From CAYTET01 sp964436975 (lineage in GTDB: Bacteria > Bacillota_I > Bacilli_A > Erysipelotrichales > Erysipelotrichaceae): DNA of 6,302 nt. Location: the NCBI GenBank assembly GCA_964436975.1, contig CAYTET010000077.1, forward strand, positions 1-6,302, read 5' to 3'. The notes below the pieces were generated by a model that was not told the origin of the DNA, made no database searches, and saw nothing but the letters and a program-made list of their open reading frames with translations. Within the stretch, counting starts at the first letter, position 1; each line of letters opens with the position of its first letter. Made by a program: the position numbers and the translations under genes. Of the stretch, positions 1 through 4,888 are shown one piece after another.

Positions 1-54
1 CCCTTAATCGCATTTTCTTAAAAATTATAGTCTCACATCATTTACAAACGTACA

Positions 55-74
55 GAGCCGTTTTGAACCGGCTC
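55..74 (-). terminator. Weak hairpin downstream of ileS, possible terminator
   Basis: On the minus strand, about 30 bases after the ileS stop codon, the arms GAGCCG and CGGCTC can form a 6-bp stem around an 8-base loop. The bases that follow (TGTACGTTTGT) are only moderately T-rich, so this is a poor intrinsic terminator. It may instead be an RNA 3'-end or processing structure. It is the only hairpin seen between ileS and the window edge. Confidence 0.35.
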
Positions 75-102
75 CCGTCATAATACAGGCTTACAATAAT
101 CA

Positions 103-2838
103 CTATTTTCTTTCACTGATAACATCACTGCAGCGTTGGCACAGGCCGTTTTCGTCAACCGTCTCTACAATCTGCCAGCAGCGGCTGCAGACATGGCCTT
201 CGGCCTTGTCAATGCGGATATGACAGGTTGGATACTCGGTCATATTATCCGTCTGCTGATAAGCCAGCTGGGAAACAATCATGATATTGGCCATCTGCGA
301 AGCGGAAAGAACTGTCTCCAGGTATTTATTGTCATCATTGAGAACCAGGCTTACCTTAGCTTCCAGGGCCTTGCCGATTTCACCGGCATTGCGCTTCAGC
401 TCCAGCTCCTTTAAGACATCATTGCGCAGCTGCATCAGCTGACTGCCCTGCTGAATTATCGCTGCCGCATCGTCAATTTCAGCAGCCTGGGGCATCTGGG
501 TCAAAAAGATGCTTCCGGCTTCCGGCTTGAAGACATGATAAATCTCTTCACAGGTAAACGACAGAATCGGAGCCCATAATCTGACCAGATCATCGCAGAT
601 CTTGTAGAATACCGTCTGAATCTGGCGCCGGCTGACACTCTGCCGGCTGCTGCAGTACAGAATGTCTTTGGCATAATCCATATAGAAAGAACTCAGTTCA
701 TTGACCATGAAGTTGTTCAGGGTCATGAAGATATCCAGAAAATCATACTTCTCATAGTCTTTTCTGACCCGGCTGACGGTCTGGCTTTCAACGGCCAGAA
801 TATATTTGTCGACAAAGGAAAGCTTTTCAAACGGGACCGCATCGGTTTCATCATTGTAATCGGAACAGCTGATGTTGCCCAATAAGAAACGGAACGTATT
901 GCGGATCTTACGGTAAAAATCACTGGTCTGCTTCATGACATCATCCGAGCAGCGGACATCCTGCTTGAAATCGGCGCAGGCACACCACAGTCTGATGACA
1001 TCAGCGCCATACCGGCTGATCACTTCTGACGGATCTACGACATTGCCGGCAGACTTGTGCATCGGCCGGCCGTGACCGTCCAGGACATAGCCATGAGAAA
1101 GCACAGAGCGATAGGGTGCGCTGCCATGGGTGGCATAACCGACGACAAGCGAGGAATTAAACCAGCCCCGGTATTGATCAGAGCCTTCAAAATAAAGATC
1201 ACAGGGATAAGGATAGCCCCTTTCGGCGAAGGTATTGTGCGATGATCCGGAATCAAACCAGACATCCATAATATCGTTTTCTTTGGTAAACCGGCCGTTA
1301 GGCGAAGCAGGATTGGTATAGCCATCCGGCAATAGATCTTTGGCTTCCCTGTCAAACCAGACATTGGAGCCGAATTCTTCGAACAGATCCGCCACATGAT
1401 CAAACAGCTGCTGATCAATAATCGGCTTTTTATCTTCTCCGTAGAAAATTGGAATGGGCACGCCCCAAACCCGCTGGCGGGAAATGCACCAGTCAGCCCG
1501 ATCATGGATCATGTTATGCAGCCGCAGGTTGCCCCACTCGTTTTCCCAGTGGATCTTGTCAATCTCATTGAGCAGGCCGTCTCTGATTTTGTCGATGGAA
1601 GCAAACCACTGGACCGTGGCCCGGTATATAACCGGCTTTTTCATTCTTTCATCAAAGGCGTACTGGTGTTCAATTGTTTCCTGCTTGAGCAGCACCCCAA
1701 GTTCATCAAGTTTGGCAATGACAAGCGGATTGGCCTCCCAGACACTTTTTCCTTCAATGAAAGCGCCGGCAGCGGCCATCATGCAGCCTTTCTCATCAAC
1801 CGGGCAGTATGCCGGCAGACCATACTTCTGGCCGACAATAAAATCATCCATGCCATGGCCCGGAGCCGTATGAACACAGCCGGTGCCATCCTGGTCAGTG
1901 ACATGGTTGCCCAGTATTACCAGCGATGTCCGCTCGTAGAGAGGATGCTTGACTGTTACATATTCCAGCTGGCGGCCCTTAAAGGTCTTGAGAATCTTAT
2001 AATCCGCCAGTTCAAACTTTGCCATCAGCTGTTCAACCAGCTTCTTGAGCACAATCAGCTTGCCTTTGGCCGTCTCAACAACCGCATATTCATAATCAGG
2101 ATTCAGGCAGATAGCCAGATTGGCCGGAATCGTCCAGGGCGTGGTTGTCCAGATGACAAACTTCTCATCGCCGTCCAGCACGCCGTGACCGTCAGCAACG
2201 CTGAAAGCCACATAAATAGTCTGGTCCTTTTTGGTTTCATAATAGGTCTCGCTGTCCGCCACAGCGCTTTCCCTTTCGGGTGACCAGTAAATCGGCTTGA
2301 GGCCCTGATAGATCAGTCCCTTAACGGCCATCTGGCCAAAGGTTCTGATCTGCATGGCTTCATAATGCTTCTGCAGGGTGATGTAAGGATGATCAAAATC
2401 AGCTAGGGTCCCCAGCCTTTTTTCGGTTGCCTTCTGAATATCAACCTGCTTCAGGGCATACTTTTCACATTCAGCCCGGAAAGCCGATGTCGACATCTGC
2501 TTGCGGTTGATGCCTATTTTGGGCATCATGTTTTCAATCGGCAGCCCGTGGGTATCCCAGCCGGGATAAAACGGCGCCTGATAGCCGCCCATATTCTTGC
2601 TCTTGACGATAAAATCCTTCAGAATGCGGTTCATGGCCGTGCCCATATGCAGATTGTTGTTGGCATACGGGGGTCCGTCATGCAGCATCCAGAAAGGCTT
2701 GCCGGCATTGTTGGCAATCATCCGGTCATACAGCCGGCTCTTTTCCCATTCTTCAGCTATGCCCGGCTCCTTTTTGGGCAGGTTGCCCCGCATTTCAAAT
2801 GCGGTATCAGGCATCAGCAGTGTATCTTTATAGTCCAT
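103..2838 (-). CDS. ileS: Isoleucine--tRNA ligase (IleRS)
   Basis: Cytoplasmic class I aminoacyl-tRNA synthetase that attaches isoleucine to tRNA-Ile and edits valine; 911 aa, normal for bacterial IleRS. Seen in order (numbered from the ATG at 2838): DGPPYAN followed by the HIGH-type motif as HMGT (64-67); CP1 editing-domain motifs WTTTPW (230-235) and GTGCVHTAPGHG with the following DD (about 318-332); QWFASI (410-415); WCISRQ (450-455); the KMSKS-type loop as PMHKS (592-596); an anticodon-binding helical region; and a C-terminal zinc knuckle CxxC-x12-CxxC (Cys 884, 887, 900, 903). The start was chosen because a purine-rich site (AGGGGAAG, 2847-2854) precedes it and because the 25 codons upstream are T-box and terminator RNA. 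The gene follows divIVA and is controlled by the T-box. Odd: the last His of HIGH is Thr, and KMSKS has Pro and His at positions 1 and 3. Confidence 0.97.
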   Translation of the reverse strand: MDYKDTLLMPDTAFEMRGNLPKKEPGIAEEWEKSRLYDRMIANNAGKPFWMLHDGPPYANNNLHMGTAMNRILKDFIVKSKNMGGYQAPFYPGWDTHGLPIENMMPKIGINRKQMSTSAFRAECEKYALKQVDIQKATEKRLGTLADFDHPYITLQKHYEAMQIRTFGQMAVKGLIYQGLKPIYWSPERESAVADSETYYETKKDQTIYVAFSVADGHGVLDGDEKFVIWTTTPWTIPANLAICLNPDYEYAVVETAKGKLIVLKKLVEQLMAKFELADYKILKTFKGRQLEYVTVKHPLYERTSLVILGNHVTDQDGTGCVHTAPGHGMDDFIVGQKYGLPAYCPVDEKGCMMAAAGAFIEGKSVWEANPLVIAKLDELGVLLKQETIEHQYAFDERMKKPVIYRATVQWFASIDKIRDGLLNEIDKIHWENEWGNLRLHNMIHDRADWCISRQRVWGVPIPIFYGEDKKPIIDQQLFDHVADLFEEFGSNVWFDREAKDLLPDGYTNPASPNGRFTKENDIMDVWFDSGSSHNTFAERGYPYPCDLYFEGSDQYRGWFNSSLVVGYATHGSAPYRSVLSHGYVLDGHGRPMHKSAGNVVDPSEVISRYGADVIRLWCACADFKQDVRCSDDVMKQTSDFYRKIRNTFRFLLGNISCSDYNDETDAVPFEKLSFVDKYILAVESQTVSRVRKDYEKYDFLDIFMTLNNFMVNELSSFYMDYAKDILYCSSRQSVSRRQIQTVFYKICDDLVRLWAPILSFTCEEIYHVFKPEAGSIFLTQMPQAAEIDDAAAIIQQGSQLMQLRNDVLKELELKRNAGEIGKALEAKVSLVLNDDNKYLETVLSASQMANIMIVSQLAYQQTDNMTEYPTCHIRIDKAEGHVCSRCWQIVETVDENGLCQRCSDVISERK

Positions 2839-2846
2839 CTCTTTTA

Positions 2847-2854
2847 CTTCCCCT
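2847..2854 (-). promoter_or_regulatory. Ribosome binding site that fixes the ileS start
   Basis: AGGGGAAG lies 8 bases before the ATG at 2836-2838 and just after the T-run of the T-box terminator. It supports the internal ATG (protein beginning MDYKD) over the in-frame GTG at 2911-2913, which lies inside the conserved T-box sequence. Confidence 0.8.
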
Positions 2855-2866
2855 GTTCTTTTTTTT

Positions 2867-2898
2867 AAAAATAAAACGCCCTTATCGAAAGGACGTTT
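2867..2898 (-). terminator. T-box regulated intrinsic terminator
   Basis: Arms AAACGTCCTT (2889-2898) and AAGGGCGTTT (2874-2883) form a 10-bp stem with one G-U pair and the loop TCGAT, followed by TATTTTT. The 5' arm is also the 3' side of the antiterminator, so uncharged tRNA-Ile binding would prevent this terminator from forming. Confidence 0.93.
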
Positions 2899-2916
2899 GA
2901 AACGCGGTACCACCTT
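2889..2916 (-). promoter_or_regulatory. T-box antiterminator with tRNA acceptor-end bulge
   Basis: Helix A1 pairs AAGG (2913-2916) with CCTT (2889-2892). The seven-base bulge TGGTACC contains TGGT (2909-2912), complementary to the tRNA-Ile 3' end ACCA. Helix A2 pairs GCGTT with AACGT around a three-base loop. The layout matches the known minimal T-box antiterminator and competes with the terminator for 2889-2898. Confidence 0.9.
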
Positions 2917-3074
2917 AATTCATGCCGTTAAAGACATGCACTTTTCTCCTTAACGCGGATAACGTTGAAGACTACATATCGTCTTCAAGGCAAATAAGTG
3001 ATAGCTTATCAATCCTTCCGCCGGCTTTCACCGCTGCCCGGCTCGCTAAGGAAGAATCACAGATAAGTCCTGTC

Positions 3075-3602
3075 TTATTTATCGCTTGTTTTATTGGCCG
3101 GATAATCTGGCTGATTATCCGCCGGCGTAGCGGCCATCGAATCGATAATCTTATCGATGTTGGGCATCTGCGGCGTATTGCACTGCTCTAAAGCCTGGGC
3201 AAAAGCCGTGGCTTTGTCTTTGAGTTCGTCTTTCAGCTGGGTGCTCTGCTCATTATAGCGGGCGACCTCGGCTAGCAGCGTCTGGGCGCTTATAATGGCT
3301 TCCTTGATAATGCTGTCAGCGTTGTTCTGAGCATTCTCAATAACCGAATTGGCTTCTTTCAAAGCAATTCTGGCTACATCATCAGCCGCTTTTTCCCGCA
3401 TCGACAGCTCATTGATCAGAATCTGGTAGCGCTGTTTGATAGTTGAAAACTGATTGTTGACCGTATCAATCTGATTCTGATACATCACAATTTTCTCATT
3501 CAGCGTCTGGATCTGAAATTCGAGCCGGTCGATCTCATTATTAACCTGATAACAGTCATAGCCGTTATGAACCAGACTGAACCGCTCCTGCTGATTGCTC
3601 AT
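3075..3602 (-). CDS. divIVA: DivIVA-family cell-division and polarity protein
   Basis: 175 aa, typical for DivIVA. Family role: it binds negatively curved membrane at septa and poles through an N-terminal domain and oligomerises by coiled coils, recruiting division or polar proteins. Seen: an N-terminal segment with FSLVHNGYD (8-16) followed by the polar-hydrophobic pattern VNNEIDRLEF; a long heptad-rich helix from about 22 to 75; a second Ala/Ile-rich coiled coil at about 75-135; and a low-complexity tail rich in Pro, Asn and Asp. No signal peptide or membrane segment is present. The ATG at 3602 was preferred to the GTG three codons upstream because AAAGGGTGAGG is well placed only for the ATG. 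It has its own promoter and lies 91 bp after sepF. The positions that in Bacillus subtilis are the membrane-inserting Phe17 and Arg18 appear here as His and Asn by eye alignment. Confidence 0.9.
   Translation of the reverse strand: MSNQQERFSLVHNGYDCYQVNNEIDRLEFQIQTLNEKIVMYQNQIDTVNNQFSTIKQRYQILINELSMREKAADDVARIALKEANSVIENAQNNADSIIKEAIISAQTLLAEVARYNEQSTQLKDELKDKATAFAQALEQCNTPQMPNIDKIIDSMAATPADNQPDYPANKTSDK
3099..3121 (-). repeat. Inverted repeat in the 3' end of divIVA
   Basis: On the minus strand the arms CGGATAATC and GATTATCCG are perfectly complementary (9 bp) around the loop AGCCA. It lies inside the divIVA coding region about 20 bases before T-box stem I and could form a stable hairpin in the mRNA. 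Confidence 0.6.
3141..3158. repeat. Palindrome ATCGATAATCTTATCGAT in divIVA
   Basis: An 18-base perfect inverted repeat with 8-base arms and a 2-base centre. It lies in the divIVA codons for the segment around IDKIID, 20 bases upstream of the inverted repeat at 3099-3121. It could be a protein site, or arise from the repeated Ile-Asp codons. Confidence 0.5.
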
Positions 3603-3606
3603 CCGC

Positions 3607-3616
3607 CTCACCCTTT
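3607..3616 (-). promoter_or_regulatory. Ribosome binding site of divIVA
   Basis: AAAGGGTGAG lies just before the ATG at 3600-3602. The alternative in-frame GTG at 3609-3611 falls inside this site and would have no usable spacing, so the ATG is the better start. Confidence 0.65.
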
Positions 3617-3643
3617 TCTATAATTTGGTTTAACAGTGTTTTA

Positions 3644-3672
3644 ATTATGCCACATCACAAAATGTTGTTCAA
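3644..3672 (-). promoter_or_regulatory. Sigma-A-type promoter of divIVA(-ileS)
   Basis: On the minus strand TTGAAC (3667-3672) and CATAAT (3644-3649) are separated by exactly 17 bases. Transcription would begin near 3637, giving a leader of about 35 bases before the divIVA ATG. Because no promoter is visible between divIVA and the T-box, this is the best candidate promoter for ileS as well. The sites were read by eye; strength is not known. Confidence 0.7.
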
Positions 3673-3679
3673 TAATCTA

Positions 3680-3700
3680 TTATTTCAAAATAATCAGCCG
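3680..3700. repeat. Direct repeat copy A (3' end of sepF)
   Basis: On the plus strand TATTTCAAAATAATCAGCCG (3681-3700), preceded by T, matches copy B at 4260-4280 except for one base. This copy covers the last codons and stop of sepF (minus strand) and the bases just after it. It also contains a short AT-only inverted repeat that copy B lacks because of the mismatch. Confidence 0.75.
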
Positions 3701-4116
3701 TTAAGGCTCTCCTCGCCATCTTCGGCCTGGATTTCACCGGTGACACCGACACTCTTCGGGGTGCACAGAATGACATCCTTGCCGATGCGCTGAATCTTGC
3801 CGTCTAAAGCGTAAACCACGCCATACAGAAAATCAATTGTCCGCTGGGCAAAATCATGATCCAGCCGGTGCAGATTGACGACACAGGCCAGCTGCTGCTT
3901 TAAATGATCGGCAATATCCGAAGCCTCATCAAAGGAACGCGGCTCAAATAACGCCATTTTGGCATCAGACACTTTTAAAACCCCCTTTGCCTTAGGATTC
4001 TCATATTCACTGATTGCTTTAGCTTCATCAGATGAAAGCTCAATATATTCTTCATCATCTTCACTGCCGTCTTCCGGCGGTGCAATAATATCTTTTAGTT
4101 TCTGACCGATTCCCAT
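3694..4116 (-). CDS. sepF: Cell division protein SepF
   Basis: 140 aa, the usual size. Family role: a cytoplasmic FtsZ-binding protein that tethers FtsZ filaments to the membrane and bundles them for septum formation. Seen: the N-terminal amphipathic membrane-targeting helix MGIGQKLKDII (1-11); an acidic linker (about 14-40) with many Asp and Glu; then the SepF core (about 47-127) with EPRSFDEASDIADHLK (58-73), VVNLHRLD (79-86), the central helix TIDFLYGVVYALDGKIQRIG (93-112), and the final strand VILCTPKSVGV (115-125). An acidic tail follows. The start is the ATG at 4116, preceded by AAAGGAG at 4129-4135 with a rather long spacing of 12 bases. It precedes divIVA, as in many Firmicutes, but ylmG and ylmH are absent between them. 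It has its own extended -10 promoter and is flanked by a near-perfect direct repeat. Confidence 0.95.
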   Translation of the reverse strand: MGIGQKLKDIIAPPEDGSEDDEEYIELSSDEAKAISEYENPKAKGVLKVSDAKMALFEPRSFDEASDIADHLKQQLACVVNLHRLDHDFAQRTIDFLYGVVYALDGKIQRIGKDVILCTPKSVGVTGEIQAEDGEESLNG

Positions 4117-4146
4117 ATCCGATTATATCTCCTTTGGCTTTTTTCA

Positions 4147-4155
4147 ATTATAGCA
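4147..4155 (-). promoter_or_regulatory. Extended -10 promoter of sepF
   Basis: On the minus strand TG-C-TATAAT (TG at 4154-4155, TATAAT at 4147-4152) is an extended -10 element, with only a poor -35 (ATTTTT) 17 bases upstream. Transcription would begin near 4140, giving a leader of about 24 bases. The spacer holds the inverted repeat CATAAA-ATA-TTTATG (4154-4168), which overlaps the promoter and could be an operator or chance AT-rich sequence. Confidence 0.65.
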
Positions 4156-4212
4156 TAAATATTTTATGAAAAAATAAGCAACCGCATTTATAGCCGGCCT
4201 CCCTCTTATAAT

Positions 4213-4257
4213 AAAGCGGGCTGTGCCCCTGCAATCCGCCGGCTTCAGACCCGCTTT
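4213..4257 (-). terminator. Terminator-like hairpin after hpf
   Basis: Arms AAAGCGGG (4250-4257) and CCCGCTTT (4213-4220) are perfectly complementary, and with one bulged T the stem extends by CTG/CAG. The 29-base interior also contains GCCGGC. The following bases (ATTATAAG after the arm's own TTT) are only partly T-rich. It lies between hpf and the sepF promoter and probably separates the two transcription units. Confidence 0.6.
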
Positions 4258-4259
4258 CG

Positions 4260-4280
4260 TTATTTCAGAATAATCAGCCG
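4260..4280. repeat. Direct repeat copy B (downstream of hpf)
   Basis: TATTTCAGAATAATCAGCCG (4261-4280), preceded by T, differs from copy A at one base. Just beyond it both copies continue with a similar TTA after an extra C here. This copy is noncoding and lies between the hpf stop codon and the terminator-like hairpin. The two copies bracket sepF and its promoter. Confidence 0.75.
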
Positions 4281-4299
4281 CTTAAAATCAGGACCGCGG

Positions 4300-4824
4300 C
4301 TAGACGGCTTCAATCACCCCGTAGCTGCCGTCATCTCTTTTGTAAAGGACACATATCAGATTGCTGGCCGCATCACGGTACACAAAGAAGGTATGATCAA
4401 GCATTTCCATCCGCAGGATCGCTTCGTCGATATCCAGCGCATCAACAGCCACTCTTTTTACCTTAGCCGGCTCGGTGCTGGCACTGCCAACGGCCTGTTC
4501 ATCAACAAAGGCCTTGGCCAGTTTCTCGCGGTGCCGCCGGGACAGTCTGGTTTTCTGCCGGCGCAGCTGGTCTTCCAGTTTATCAACCGAATCATCAATG
4601 GCGCTGCGCACTTCATGATCGATTACTTCGGAGCGCAGGGTTCCGACTTTTGTCGGAATGGTGATTTCCAGTTTAATATCATTGCCATGTTTCTTAACAA
4701 CGACCATGGCGGTCGTTTCATCATCTATGAGAAGGTATTTGTTCAGAAACGAAAGCTTTTCGCTGATTCGCTGCTCATCCTGCTGACTGACTGAAAGGTC
4801 TTTTCCATGCACATTTACTTTCAT
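4300..4824 (-). CDS. hpf: Ribosome hibernation promoting factor, long form
   Basis: 174 aa, matching the long HPF (YvyD/RaiA-type) of Firmicutes. Family role: it binds the 30S decoding region in stationary phase or stress, blocks tRNA and mRNA binding, and through its C-terminal domain joins two 70S ribosomes into 100S dimers. Seen: an N-terminal S30AE domain (1 to about 100) starting MKVNVHGKDL and ending in the helix AIDDSVDKLEDQLRRQKTRL (75-94), with a basic stretch (RRHREK) after it; a linker at about 104-122; and the C-terminal dimerisation domain (about 123-172) with DIDEAILRMEMLDHTFFVYR (131-150) and YKRDDGSYGVIE. The start is the ATG at 4824 after AGGAGG (4836-4841), spacing 11. It is followed by a terminator-like hairpin and preceded by its own promoter with a palindrome, suggesting independent, regulated expression. 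Confidence 0.95.
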   Translation of the reverse strand: MKVNVHGKDLSVSQQDEQRISEKLSFLNKYLLIDDETTAMVVVKKHGNDIKLEITIPTKVGTLRSEVIDHEVRSAIDDSVDKLEDQLRRQKTRLSRRHREKLAKAFVDEQAVGSASTEPAKVKRVAVDALDIDEAILRMEMLDHTFFVYRDAASNLICVLYKRDDGSYGVIEAV

Positions 4825-4835
4825 ATATAGATATA

Positions 4836-4841
4836 CCTCCT
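4836..4841 (-). promoter_or_regulatory. Ribosome binding site of hpf
   Basis: A perfect AGGAGG lies 11 bases before the ATG. If the TATAAT at 4848-4853 is used, transcription would start almost at this site, so the leader would be unusually short (about 18 bases). Confidence 0.8.
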
Positions 4842-4847
4842 ATATCA

Positions 4848-4874
4848 ATTATAACGTATTTACAGGACTGTAAA
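4848..4874 (-). promoter_or_regulatory. hpf promoter overlapping a perfect palindrome
   Basis: On the minus strand TATAAT (4848-4853) is a consensus -10. Upstream lies TTTACAGTCCTGTAAA (4859-4874), a perfect inverted repeat with 7-base arms and a 2-base centre. Its outer half TTTACA could serve as a -35 with a short 15-base spacer, while a 17-base spacer gives the poor TATTTA. A protein bound to the palindrome would cover the spacer and -35, so it is a plausible repressor site. The regulator is not identifiable from sequence. Confidence 0.6.
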
Positions 4875-4888
4875 TAGGTCTTTTACGG

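Larger units (their letters stand above)
2867..3080 (-). ncRNA. Isoleucine T-box riboswitch (ileS leader)
   Basis: A cis-acting leader that binds tRNA-Ile directly and lets transcription into ileS continue when the tRNA is uncharged. Stem I: base helix 3074-3080 with 2992-2998 (AAATAAG/CTTATTT), an internal specifier loop, helix 3062-3067 with 3005-3010 (CTTATC/GATAAG), helix 3050-3054 with 3015-3019, and apical helix 3038-3042 with 3020-3024 carrying the usual AGCGAG and GGTGAAAG elements. The specifier triplet ATC (3000-3002), followed by A, is an Ile codon. A stem III-like hairpin with 8 perfect pairs spans 2965-2988. The T-box sequence AAGGTGGTACCGCG is at 2903-2916; its TGGT (2909-2912) would pair with the ACCA end of tRNA-Ile. 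Antiterminator and terminator share 2889-2898 and so exclude each other. The 5' strand of stem I includes the divIVA stop codon, and no promoter is visible between the genes. Confidence 0.95.

Noticed and set aside
1..29. Possible start of a further gene on the minus strand (ATG at 11-13) with a TATAAT at 24-29
   Set aside because: Only four codons are visible, the ribosome site is weak and no proper -35 is found. The TATAAT would give an almost leaderless transcript. lspA often follows ileS in other Firmicutes, but nothing here identifies it.
1396..2283. Long open frame of 295 codons on the plus strand, opposite ileS
   Set aside because: It lies wholly within ileS on the other strand, shows no recognisable domain and no good ribosome site. 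It is best explained as a shadow of the ileS codon pattern.
2911..2913. GTG start for ileS
   Set aside because: It lies within the conserved T-box sequence and has no ribosome site; translation from it would require reading through the antiterminator and terminator RNA.
3609..3611. GTG start for divIVA, three codons upstream of the ATG
   Set aside because: It overlaps the ribosome binding site and would leave no spacing; the ATG fits better.
3681..3693. AT-only inverted repeat after the sepF stop as a terminator
   Set aside because: The stem has no G-C pairs and no T-run, so it would not terminate transcription; it is noted only as part of the direct repeat.
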